Source of the DNA: Gemmatimonadota bacterium
GTDB lineage: Bacteria > Gemmatimonadota > Gemmatimonadetes > Gemmatimonadales > GWC2-71-9
Assembly: GCA_017889745.1 (NCBI GenBank)
Contig: JAGGAG010000025.1
Location: 1-22,431 of the forward strand
Direction: 5' to 3'
DNA length: 22,431 nt
Positions 1 through 6,375 of the stretch are shown here, one piece after another (the first letter of the stretch is position 1; the number at the start of each line of letters is the position of its first letter). The position numbers and the translations under genes are program-made. The notes below the pieces were generated by a model that saw nothing but the letters and a program-made list of their open reading frames with translations, did not search any database and was not told where the DNA came from.

Positions 1-89
1 AGCACCGCGTCGCTCCGCAGCGTCCGGTAGAGGACGAATGTAGCCAGCACCACGGCGACCAGGAGCAGCAGCCATTGGGTGCGCCCCAT
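1..89 (-). CDS. Membrane-fusion (HlyD-like) adaptor protein, N-terminal fragment
   Basis: Only the first 29 codons lie in the window; the gene runs off the left edge. It reads from an ATG at 89 into a short polar start (MGRTQW), one hydrophobic segment (about residues 7-20) and then YRTLRSDAV. This is the look of a single N-terminal membrane anchor or uncleaved signal. The start lies 7 bp after the TAA of the FtsX-like permease gene, in the same operon as an ABC ATPase. ABC-ATPase plus FtsX permease plus periplasmic adaptor is the standard MacAB-like exporter arrangement, so an adaptor is the likeliest identity. That call rests on context and one membrane helix only; any membrane-anchored protein could begin this way. 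Confidence 0.5.
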   Translation of the reverse strand, partial: MGRTQWLLLLVAVVLATFVLYRTLRSDAV

Positions 90-96
90 CTTTCGC

Positions 97-2457
97 TTAC
101 TCACGGGTCTTCAGGGCCTCCACCAGGTCGAGGCGATCGACGCGTCGCAGGATCAGCAGGGCCGCCGCGAGCGTTGCGGCGAGGATGACGCCGGCGGCCA
201 GCAGATAGGACGACGCGGGCACCACCAGCGGGATGCGGAACAGGTCGGTGACGAACAATTTCGCCGTCGCCGCGCAGAGCAACCAGCCCAGCAGGCACCC
301 GGCCGGCAGCGCGACGGCGGTGAGGGCCGCCTGCTCACCGATGAGGATGGTCGCGACTTCCCCGCGCTCGAACCCGAGGACACGAAGGCTCGCCAGCTCC
401 CGCGCCCGCTCGGAGAACGCGATGCGCAGGCCGTTGTAGACCACCGCCATGGCGATGACGCAGGCGAACCCGGTCAGGAAGAGTGTCGAGATCCCCATGC
501 TCTCGGCCAGCGTTCGCTCGAAGCTCGCCACCAGTCCCTTCTTGAACCCGACCCCGGCGACCGCTGGCAACTGCTTGAGTGCGGCGGCGAGTGCCTCGTC
601 GGCGGTGCCGTCGGTGCCAAGTAAGGCGCCGGAAACGACATGCCCCTCCCGGAGCAGGCGGCTCAGGTCGTCGAGCCGCGCATAGCCGGCATTGCCCATC
701 AGCTCATCGAACACCGCGCCAACCCGCACCTGGCGGGGAAGCCGCTCGCCCTCGAGCGGCTGGACCTCGATCAGTTCCCCCGCCTGGACGGCGAGGCGGT
801 CGGCGAGGCGGTGATTGATGAGGAGGCCGTCGGCGGGCAGCTCCGCGGCGACGAGCCGGCTGCTCACCAGGCGACGCAGGTGGCTGCCCGGTTCGATGCC
901 AAGCACCGACGTGCGCACGCGACGGGCCCCGTGGCGCAACTCCACCGCGACCACGCGGAAGGGCTCCGCCGTGACGACGCCGGGGAGCCGGCGCAACTCG
1001 GTCACCGCCGATGACGGCATGACCTCGCGGAAGGTGACGATCGCATCCTGCTGCTGGGTGACCCGGAATTCCACGTCGGCCATGAACGTCATCGCGTCGG
1101 TGAAGAAGCGCCCGAGCACCAGCAGGGCCGTGGCGAACGCGATGCCCGCGATGGACAGCGCGCTCTTGACTGGCCGCCGCGTGACGTAGCGCGCGGCCAT
1201 GCGGATGGAGAACCCCAGCTTCGCGATGCCGAGGCGGTCGAGGAGCCCGCGACGAAAGCGGGCGGGGGCCTCGGGCCGCATGGCCTCGGCGGGCGGCAGC
1301 CGGATGACGGACCGGAGCGCCTGCAGCGCGCCCGCCGTCGCGGCGACGACACTGACCGCGGCGGCCAGCAGCAGCGTGCCGGGCGCCGCGACGTAGTGCA
1401 ACGAGGGAAAGTGATAGTAGCGACCAAAGAGATCGGTGAAGAGCCGGCCCAGCCCGATGCCGAGCAGGCTCCCGGCCACCAGGCCGGCGAGCACCGGTGC
1501 GAGACCCATGAGAAGGTAGTGAGCGGCCAGGGGCACATTGCCGTAGCCGAATGCCTTGAGGGTCCCGATCTGCTCGCGCTGGGCGGCAATGAGCCGGGCA
1601 AGCACGAGATTCACCAGGAACGCCGCGACGCCGAGGAAGAGATACCCGATCACGTCGCCGGTAACCCGGTGCTGCACCAGCTCATCGCGCAGGAAGGAAT
1701 ACGATATCTGGTCGGCACGGCCGTAGCTGCCGGTGCCACCCCAGGGTGCCAGGAGGCGATCGACCGCCGCGATCGTCTCGGGCTCCGAGCCACCGGGGGT
1801 GAGCGTGAGGGCAAGGTCGTTGAACGAGCCCTCGAGGTCGAGTGCGGGGGCCAGTGCGTCGCGCCGCATCCAGACGACGCCGAAGCGCTCGTTGTCGGGG
1901 AAGATCTGGCCCGGGCCGACCTCGTAGATGAACTCCGGCGAGAGCCCGATGCCGACGATGCGCAGCGCCTGCCAGCGCCCGTTGATGATCGCAGCCATGC
2001 TGTCGCCGGGCACGAAGCGATGCGCGGTGGCGAAGACCTCGGAGACCATGACCTCGTCGGCGCGCCCCGGTGCGGGAAACCGTCCCTGCCGCAGGTAGAC
2101 GGCGTTCACGCCATGGGCAGGATCGGCGGGGAGCGAGAGCAGTTCCCCGCTGACCGGCTCGGGGAATCCGGGCACGTCGAGCAGCACGAACCCGGCAATG
2201 CGCGGCTCCACCGCGGCGACGCCGGGGAGCGCGGCGACCGCGCGCGCGACGGCGTCGGGCGCACGCCGCAGCCGGACGAAGACATCGGCAAACCGCTGGC
2301 GGTCGTAGTACTCGTCGCGGGAGCGCACCAGGGAGTCGTAGTTGCCGCGCAGCGAGATCATCGCCGCAATGCCGCAGGCCGCCACGGCGGCGATCGACGC
2401 CATCTGGCCTGCGAGGCGCCGGAGGTCGCGCAGCAGCTTCCGTGAGAGGGCGCGCAT
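97..2457 (-). CDS. FtsX-like ABC transporter permease, two-domain, 8 TM
   Basis: This is the permease of an ABC exporter of the MacB/LolCE type, acting in the inner membrane. The 786-aa product has one N-terminal helix (about residues 17-37), a large extracytoplasmic domain, three helices (about 270-293, 309-335, 357-379), then a second copy of the same plan: a helix at about 432-454, a second periplasmic domain, and three helices at 654-677, 709-734 and 747-772. This is two FtsX modules in tandem. The ATG at 2457 is preferred over an upstream in-frame one at 2514, because it lies one base after the TAG of the ATPase gene, whereas the longer form would overlap that gene by more than 50 bp. 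The ATPase is upstream and a probable adaptor downstream. The substrate cannot be told from sequence; lipoprotein, lipid or drug export are all possible. Confidence 0.9.
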   Translation of the reverse strand: MRALSRKLLRDLRRLAGQMASIAAVAACGIAAMISLRGNYDSLVRSRDEYYDRQRFADVFVRLRRAPDAVARAVAALPGVAAVEPRIAGFVLLDVPGFPEPVSGELLSLPADPAHGVNAVYLRQGRFPAPGRADEVMVSEVFATAHRFVPGDSMAAIINGRWQALRIVGIGLSPEFIYEVGPGQIFPDNERFGVVWMRRDALAPALDLEGSFNDLALTLTPGGSEPETIAAVDRLLAPWGGTGSYGRADQISYSFLRDELVQHRVTGDVIGYLFLGVAAFLVNLVLARLIAAQREQIGTLKAFGYGNVPLAAHYLLMGLAPVLAGLVAGSLLGIGLGRLFTDLFGRYYHFPSLHYVAAPGTLLLAAAVSVVAATAGALQALRSVIRLPPAEAMRPEAPARFRRGLLDRLGIAKLGFSIRMAARYVTRRPVKSALSIAGIAFATALLVLGRFFTDAMTFMADVEFRVTQQQDAIVTFREVMPSSAVTELRRLPGVVTAEPFRVVAVELRHGARRVRTSVLGIEPGSHLRRLVSSRLVAAELPADGLLINHRLADRLAVQAGELIEVQPLEGERLPRQVRVGAVFDELMGNAGYARLDDLSRLLREGHVVSGALLGTDGTADEALAAALKQLPAVAGVGFKKGLVASFERTLAESMGISTLFLTGFACVIAMAVVYNGLRIAFSERARELASLRVLGFERGEVATILIGEQAALTAVALPAGCLLGWLLCAATAKLFVTDLFRIPLVVPASSYLLAAGVILAATLAAALLILRRVDRLDLVEALKTRE

Positions 2458-2458
2458 G

Positions 2459-3184
2459 CTACCAGGACAGCTCGCGCGGGCTGGCGCGGACCGCGTTGCG
2501 GGTTTCCTCGGCAATGCGACCGCTGCGCATGCGGATGACCCGGTCGCCCATGGCGGCGATGGCGGCGTTGTGGGTGATCACGCCGATGGTGGTGCCGAGG
2601 TCGCGGTTGACCTGCGCCAGCACCTCCAGGACGAGCACGCCGGTCTCGTAGTCGAGCGCGCCGGTGGGCTCGTCGCAGAGCAGCACGTCGGGGCGCTTGG
2701 CGACGGCGCGCGCGATGGCGACGCGCTGCTGTTCGCCGCCCGAGAGCTGGGCCGGGAAGTGATGCATGCGGTCCGTGAGCCCGACGAGGGCCAGCGCCTG
2801 CCCGGGCGGCAGCGGGTTCTCCGCGATCTCGGTGACGAGGGCGACGTTCTCGAGGGCCGTCAGGCTGGCGATGAGGTTGTAGAACTGGAAGACAAAGCCG
2901 ACATGCTCGCGACGGAAGCGGGTGCGTTCCGCGTCATCGTCGACCGTCAGGTCGTGATCCATGAAGCGAACCGTGCCGCTGGTGGGCACGTCGAGTCCCC
3001 CGAGGATATTGAGGAGCGTCGACTTTCCGCTGCCGGAGGGTCCGAGGATCACCACGAACTCGCCGCGCGCCAGCTCCAGGCTGACATCGCGGAGGGCGTG
3101 CACCTCGACTTCGCCCATGCGATAGACCTTGCTCAGACCGCGGGCCTGGAACACCACCTCAGGGCGCGCCGCCTCGGTTGTCAC
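2459..3184 (-). CDS. ABC transporter ATP-binding protein (MacB/LolD type)
   Basis: This is the cytoplasmic ATPase that powers the adjacent FtsX-type permease. The 241-aa product has all nucleotide-binding motifs: Walker A GPSGSGKST at 48-56, Q-loop Gln100, signature LSGGEQQ at 147-153, Walker B VLLCDE ending at Glu172, D-loop GALD at 175-178 and H-loop His205. The length and the LSGGEQQRVAIARA signature are typical of the MacB/LolD subfamily. The start is a GTG at 3184, chosen because a strong GGAGGT Shine-Dalgarno sits just upstream and the reading begins at the usual place relative to the first beta strand. It is the first gene of a leftward operon (ATPase, permease, probable adaptor). The transported substrate is unknown. 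Confidence 0.95.
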   Translation of the reverse strand: MTTEAARPEVVFQARGLSKVYRMGEVEVHALRDVSLELARGEFVVILGPSGSGKSTLLNILGGLDVPTSGTVRFMDHDLTVDDDAERTRFRREHVGFVFQFYNLIASLTALENVALVTEIAENPLPPGQALALVGLTDRMHHFPAQLSGGEQQRVAIARAVAKRPDVLLCDEPTGALDYETGVLVLEVLAQVNRDLGTTIGVITHNAAIAAMGDRVIRMRSGRIAEETRNAVRASPRELSW

Positions 3185-3309
3185 GATCCACCTCCGCCCA
3201 ACCCGTGGAAGAACGGTACGGATGCCTTCATGTATGGCCCCGGCGCGATGAAAGCGCGGTGAAATTCAGATTCACCATCGTTTCACGCCCGGTGTGCCAC
3301 ATTACAGCC

Positions 3310-3326
3310 GTGCACCCGTGGTGCAC
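3310..3326. repeat. Small hairpin in the BON gene leader
   Basis: A 7-bp perfect inverted repeat, GTGCACC-CGT-GGTGCAC, lies about 45 bp upstream of the BON-domain start codon in the divergent intergenic region. It could be an operator half-site pair or a leader hairpin, or chance in GC-rich DNA. I saw no convincing -10/-35 pair nearby. Confidence 0.25.
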
Positions 3327-3368
3327 CGGTCCCGGCCTGGGGCAGCCGGGCAAACAGAGGAGGGTACC

Positions 3369-4043
3369 ATGCGCACTGACAATGAAATCCAGCTCGACGT
3401 TACCCAGGAGCTGAAGTGGGATCCGCGCCTGCAGGAAGACGACATTGCCGTCGCCGTCCGGGGAGGCGTCGTGACGCTCGGCGGCTACACGAAGAGCTAC
3501 AGCGACAAGGTGACAGCTGAAACGCTCGTCAGCCACATCCATGGCGTGCAGGCGGTGGCGAACGACATCGCGGTGCGGTTGCCGTCGGCGTCGGCGCGGC
3601 CGGACCCGGAGATCGCCCGCGCGGCCCTGCATGCGCTTACCTGGCACACGTCGGTGCCCGATGACCAGCTCCAGCTGGTGGTGGAGGCGGGGTGGGTCAA
3701 GCTTACCGGGCAGGTGGACTGGTACTACCAGAAGGAGGAGGCGGAGCATGCCATCCGGGTGCTGCAGGGCGTCCGCGGCGTAACGAACCTGGTGACGGTC
3801 ACGCCGCGTCCGACGGCGACCGACGTGAAGATGAAGATCGCGGCGGCGCTGCAGCGGGGGGTGGCGTTCGACGCGGCGCACATCAACGTGGAGACCGTGG
3901 ACCACAAGGCGACGCTGACCGGTGCGGTCCGCTCGTTCGTGGAGAAGCGCGATGCCGAGCGCGCCGCGCTGAACGCGCAGGGGGTAACGGAGGTGGACAA
4001 CCGGCTTACCGTGGAGCCCTACGCGCTGGCCACCGTGCTCTAG
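3369..4043 (+). CDS. Triple BON-domain protein
   Basis: The product is 224 aa with three consecutive BON (bacterial OsmY and nodulation) modules at roughly residues 5-70, 77-140 and 150-215. Each has the alternating alpha-beta pattern with a central Gly: DDIAVAVRGGVVTLGG, LQLVVEAGWVKLTGQ and INVETVDHKATLTGAV. BON domains are thought to bind membranes or other macromolecules in envelope stress responses. The ATG at 3369 follows a strong AGAGGAGG ribosome site; longer in-frame starts upstream have none. There is no signal peptide or lipobox, so the protein is predicted cytoplasmic, unlike periplasmic OsmY. It is a single-gene unit diverging from the ABC operon and ending at a strong hairpin. 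The family assignment is firm; the role is not known. Confidence 0.92.
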   Translation: MRTDNEIQLDVTQELKWDPRLQEDDIAVAVRGGVVTLGGYTKSYSDKVTAETLVSHIHGVQAVANDIAVRLPSASARPDPEIARAALHALTWHTSVPDDQLQLVVEAGWVKLTGQVDWYYQKEEAEHAIRVLQGVRGVTNLVTVTPRPTATDVKMKIAAALQRGVAFDAAHINVETVDHKATLTGAVRSFVEKRDAERAALNAQGVTEVDNRLTVEPYALATVL

Positions 4044-4100
4044 CGCCGGCCGGTCGCGAGGTTGACAGCATTTCTCACCCTCGCGCCGCCGAACTCACGA

Positions 4101-4138
4101 GCTGGCCGTGGCCCGAGAACACCGGGGCCACGGCCAGC
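4101..4138. terminator. Strong hairpin between convergent genes
   Basis: This is a perfect 14-bp inverted repeat, GCTGGCCGTGGCCC at 4101-4114 and its complement at 4125-4138, with a 10-nt loop. It lies between the BON gene (plus) and the 4-TM protein gene (minus), which converge. On the plus strand it is followed within a few bases by TTTT, so it looks like a rho-independent terminator for the BON gene. The minus strand has no T-tract. A weaker imperfect stem (4056-4065 with 4075-4084, one mismatch) precedes it. Confidence 0.6.
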
Positions 4139-4227
4139 GGCTTTTCAGGGGGCGTGGGGCGACAGGTGCCGAGGTTCCATTCCCGCCCCTCGGGATCCAG
4201 CGCCGAGCATTCCCGCGATCCGCAGCA

Positions 4228-4743
4228 TCAGACGTAGCGGGCAACGGCCATCGCGGTAACCGCGATGAGCAGCAGGATGGCGGTGAGCTTGCCGCCCGTC
4301 GCACCTCGCTCCCGCAGCGCCGCGATGGTGGCGAGCTGGGCGGCGCGTTCACTGTCGGAGGTGAGGGCCGCGAGGCCCTGGCTCAGCTCAGCGGCGCGCA
4401 GCATGGAGGGCCGCACTACCGCCATGCCGATCGCGTAGCCGACGATGGCCGACAGTCCGCCGATGCTCAGCGCGATGCCCATGTGCGAACCCATGAACTG
4501 CGCCCCGAATCCAGTGGACACGTGCCAGAGGAGGAAGATCCCCGACAGCAGGGTGATGAGGGCGATGATGGGAAGCATGGTGATGAGCCCGCGCCGCTGC
4601 AGCGCCGGCATGACCTTGCCGCCCTCGGGGCCCACATCCTGGAGGGCGGGCATGAGGTAGAACGGGACGAACACGGCGAAGCCGACCCAGACGGCGCCGA
4701 GGACGATGTGGAGAATGCGACCGAGGATGACGAGGAGATTCAT
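4228..4743 (-). CDS. Small integral membrane protein, 4 TM (CopD/DUF2269-like)
   Basis: The 171-aa product has four predicted membrane helices (about residues 3-30, 53-75, 88-110 and 153-171). The N-terminal region has a small-residue, aromatic helix (RILHIVLGAVWVGFAVFVPF) of the kind seen in CopD-like and DUF2269-type proteins with a His in TM1. A charged stretch between TM3 and TM4 (about 118-150) is probably cytoplasmic. The ATG at 4743 has a GGAG about 9 bases upstream. It follows the DUF2277 gene by 19 bp, so the two are probably co-transcribed. I do not recognise the exact family with certainty, and no catalytic residues are evident; His12 and His74 could bind heme or metal but this is speculation. 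Confidence 0.7.
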   Translation of the reverse strand: MNLLVILGRILHIVLGAVWVGFAVFVPFYLMPALQDVGPEGGKVMPALQRRGLITMLPIIALITLLSGIFLLWHVSTGFGAQFMGSHMGIALSIGGLSAIVGYAIGMAVVRPSMLRAAELSQGLAALTSDSERAAQLATIAALRERGATGGKLTAILLLIAVTAMAVARYV

Positions 4744-4762
4744 GAGTGCGGCTCCCGGGTGA

Positions 4763-5059
4763 TCAGCGTGCGCGGGTGGGGTTCACGGGCGCCTTGCCGA
4801 ACCGTTCGAGCGACCGCTGGCGAAGCCGGGCGGCCTCGACCTCACGGTCGCGTGGCGGTGCGTTGGTGACGAGCGACTGCAGCAGCTTCCGCGCGGCGGC
4901 GGTGGTCTCATCCACGGCGAGGTCGAAGGCGGCCTCGTTGACCTTGGACGGCCGGGAAAAGCCACTCAGCTTGCGAACGAACTGGATCGCGGAGGCGCGG
5001 ATCTCGTCCTCGGTGACCGGTGGCTCGAAGTTGAACAGGGTCTTGATGTTCCGGCACAT
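4763..5059 (-). CDS. DUF2277 family protein
   Basis: The 98-aa soluble protein begins MCRNIKTLFNFEPPVT and continues with an FVRKLSGFSRPS segment and a PPRDREVEAARLR stretch near the C-terminus. These are hallmark segments of the DUF2277 family, found in Actinobacteria, Acidobacteria, Gemmatimonadota and others. The family has no established function. The N-terminal MCRNIK with Cys2 is conserved. The predicted fold is alpha-helical. The ATG at 5059 is set by this conserved N-terminus even though no Shine-Dalgarno is visible; a heptad repeat array begins only 12 bp upstream of the start codon. It is probably the first gene of a two-gene operon with the 4-TM membrane protein. Confidence 0.92.
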   Translation of the reverse strand: MCRNIKTLFNFEPPVTEDEIRASAIQFVRKLSGFSRPSKVNEAAFDLAVDETTAAARKLLQSLVTNAPPRDREVEAARLRQRSLERFGKAPVNPTRAR

Positions 5060-5071
5060 GGCTTGGTTTAC

Positions 5072-5134
5072 GGTTGGGGGTTAAGAGTTAAGGGTCGTGG
5101 GTCGTGGGTCGTGGGTCGTGGGTCGTGGGTGAAG
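5072..5134. repeat. Heptanucleotide tandem array (GGTCGTG)n
   Basis: Nine successive 7-bp units fill the gap between two divergent genes. Five are identical GGTCGTG copies (5093-5127), flanked by degenerate units GGTTGGG, GGTTAAG and AGTTAAG on the left and GGTGAAG on the right. On the plus strand the perfect part reads as six GGG tracts separated by TCGT, a canonical intramolecular G-quadruplex pattern. The same unit recurs at the hypD-hypE junction 10 kb away. Confidence 0.9.
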
Positions 5135-5158
5135 ATATCATCATATGGGAGACGCACC

Positions 5159-5551
5159 ATGGAGAGGCTTCGGCAACATCCGGAAGACCGGCTCGCCGCG
5201 CCGGTGCAGGTGATGGACCTCGCTGCCGCTGCCGCGAAGCTGCGGGGCGAGCCCCATGCGCCGGTGTCGGGACACCGGCAGATCGTGCTGATGCGGCATG
5301 GCCCGGTGACAGTCATCCTGCTCGTGTTCGACGCCGGCGGACTGCTCAAGGAGCACCAAGCCGATGGGGTGCTGACGATCCAGGTGCTCAGCGGCCGGCT
5401 GCAGATCGTGGTCGACGAGGTGGCGCACGAAATGGCGAGCGGAGCACTGATGGAGCTGGCGCCGGGGTTGCCGCACTCCGTTCTGGCGCTCGCGCCCAGC
5501 GAACTCCTGTTGACGGTTCACCGGTTGCCGACAGAGGAAGACGCGCCGTAG
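5159..5551 (+). CDS. Small cupin-domain protein
   Basis: The product is 130 aa with a single double-stranded beta-helix (about residues 38-127). Cupin motif 1 is recognisable (GGLLKEHQADG to VLSGRLQ, residues 60-82), as is motif 2 (LAPGLPH, 100-106). Of the usual metal ligands only His66 and His106 remain: the second His of the HxH pair is Ala68, and the Glu position is not acidic. Metal binding may therefore be lost or altered. Related small cupins bind small molecules or act in quercetinase-like or regulatory roles; no substrate can be named. The ATG at 5159 has GGGAG seven bases upstream. The open frame continues upstream through the heptad array, but those codons are repeat-derived and have no ribosome site. 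Confidence 0.85.
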   Translation: MERLRQHPEDRLAAPVQVMDLAAAAAKLRGEPHAPVSGHRQIVLMRHGPVTVILLVFDAGGLLKEHQADGVLTIQVLSGRLQIVVDEVAHEMASGALMELAPGLPHSVLALAPSELLLTVHRLPTEEDAP

Positions 5552-5739
5552 GCAAAGCGCACGGCACAAAACGATGCAGTTGGAACGCAGTGTGTCACCT
5601 CGTTGCGAGCAAGGAGCTCGGTACTGAGTTAAGTGATTGCAGTTAAATAGGATCTGAAGGCTTACCTTTGGCATGCGAACTGCGATTCCCCGGGTACCTG
5701 CCGCCTGATGCGGCCACTCTTTATACAGGGGGATTGGCA

Positions 5740-6147
5740 ATGCGGGACCTTCAGTTCAAGGGCGTGCGTCGCTGGCTCGTGGCCGGAAGCGTCATCCTCG
5801 CAGCGTGCAGCGATGGTGCGGCCGCGCCGGGGCGCAGTCCGGAGATCATCAACGCGACGGACAACTTCCAGTACCAGATCACCGATATCCGGGCGTACTC
5901 GGGCAGCCAGACGTACAGCTGGCAGAACACCGGTACGACCGCCACGGTCAACCAGTCGGCGTCGATCACGGCCGGCACGGCGACCCTGGTGCTCCGTGAT
6001 GCGAACGGCGTGCAGGTCTACAGCCGCAGTCTCGCGGACAACGGCACGTTCTCGAGCACCGCTGGCGCGGCAGGCACCTGGACGATCCGTGTGACGTACA
6101 ACTCGGTGGACGCCACGGTGAACTTCCGGGCTGACAAGGCCAACTAG
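5740..6147 (+). CDS. Small predicted lipoprotein, unknown function
   Basis: The 135-aa product starts with a lipoprotein signal: Arg-Arg at 10-11, a hydrophobic core (WLVAGSVI) and lipobox L-A-A-C with Cys23 as the acylation site. The mature part is rich in Thr, Ser, Asn and alternating beta-type residues, including ATLVLRDANGVQVYSR and GTWTIRVTYNSVDATVNF, which suggests a single Ig-like or beta-sandwich domain. The ATG at 5740 has an AGGGGGAT Shine-Dalgarno; a longer in-frame start at 5668 does not. The gene stands alone between the cupin gene and the hydrogenase operon, and ends before two hairpins. I do not recognise a family. The 188 bp upstream (5552-5739) show no clear promoter or repeat. 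Confidence 0.75.
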   Translation: MRDLQFKGVRRWLVAGSVILAACSDGAAAPGRSPEIINATDNFQYQITDIRAYSGSQTYSWQNTGTTATVNQSASITAGTATLVLRDANGVQVYSRSLADNGTFSSTAGAAGTWTIRVTYNSVDATVNFRADKAN

Positions 6148-6148
6148 C

Positions 6149-6187
6149 CGGCCACCGTGGGGGAACGCGGCCGCCGCCCGGTGGCCG
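6149..6187. repeat. Inverted repeat just after the lipoprotein gene
   Basis: CGGCCACCG at 6149-6157 pairs perfectly with CGGTGGCCG at 6179-6187 across a 21-nt GC-rich spacer. It starts one base after the stop codon and lies directly ahead of a second, tighter hairpin, so it probably belongs to the transcript end. Confidence 0.45.
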
Positions 6188-6192
6188 CGCTG

Positions 6193-6217
6193 AACGGCCG
6201 CCGCCCTGGCGGCCGTT
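6193..6217 (+). terminator. Terminator-like hairpin after the lipoprotein gene
   Basis: AACGGCCGCC (6193-6202) and GGCGGCCGTT (6208-6217) form a perfect 10-bp stem with a 5-nt loop, ending in TTT then CGCTG. The T-tract is short, but position and stem strength fit a rho-independent terminator. It would insulate the lipoprotein gene from the hydrogenase operon. Confidence 0.55.
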
Positions 6218-6227
6218 TCGCTGAATA

Positions 6228-6256
6228 TTGCTTCATCACGAATTCTCCCGTATTAC
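6228..6256 (+). promoter_or_regulatory. Putative sigma70-type promoter of the hydrogenase operon
   Basis: TTGCTT (6228-6233) and TATTAC (6251-6256) are separated by 17 bp and lie just downstream of the preceding terminator-like hairpin. The -10 matches 4 of 6 consensus bases and the -35 only 3 of 6. This is the lowest-GC patch in the 228-bp gap, about 120 bp before the start codon. It is a prediction from pattern only. Confidence 0.3.
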
Positions 6257-6356
6257 ATAGGTAACACCGCAGAATTGATGTCGAAGGCAACCCCGGCGCA
6301 GCTATTCCTGGTGCGCCGAATTGCCGCCCGCCGCAAGCGCTCGACCGTCATTGAAT

Positions 6357-6371
6357 CCTCCAAACCGGAGG
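6357..6371 (+). promoter_or_regulatory. Hairpin enclosing the hydrogenase Shine-Dalgarno
   Basis: CCTCC (6357-6361) is complementary to GGAGG (6367-6371) with a 5-nt loop AAACC. GGAGG is the ribosome site of the small-subunit gene, 4 bases before its ATG. Folding would hide the ribosome site, so translation initiation could be controlled here. A 5-bp stem is short and may be chance. Confidence 0.35.
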
Positions 6372-6375
6372 CCGC

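Noticed and set aside
1396..2445. Long plus-strand open frame (349 codons) opposite the FtsX-like permease gene
   Set aside because: Composition is that of a GC-rich antisense shadow (Arg, Gly, Glu, His-rich without domains), and the minus strand holds a clear membrane-protein gene.
4062..4067. TTGACA-like -35 candidate after the BON gene
   Set aside because: The bases read GTTGACA, but no -10-like sequence occurs at 16-18 bp downstream, and no plus-strand gene follows before the convergent operon.
5072..5134. Repeat array as a CRISPR
   Set aside because: Units are 7 bp, contiguous and without spacers, and there are no cas genes in the window.
6309..6325. Possible sigma54 (-24/-12) promoter TGG...TTGC upstream of the hydrogenase operon
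   Set aside because: The GG-to-GC distance is 13 bases where sigma54 requires 12, and the bases between match the consensus poorly.
6148..6375. Further small gene or RNA in the largest gap
   Set aside because: Apart from the hairpins, the promoter-like pair and the ribosome-site hairpin, no start codon with a ribosome site and no recognisable RNA fold was seen.
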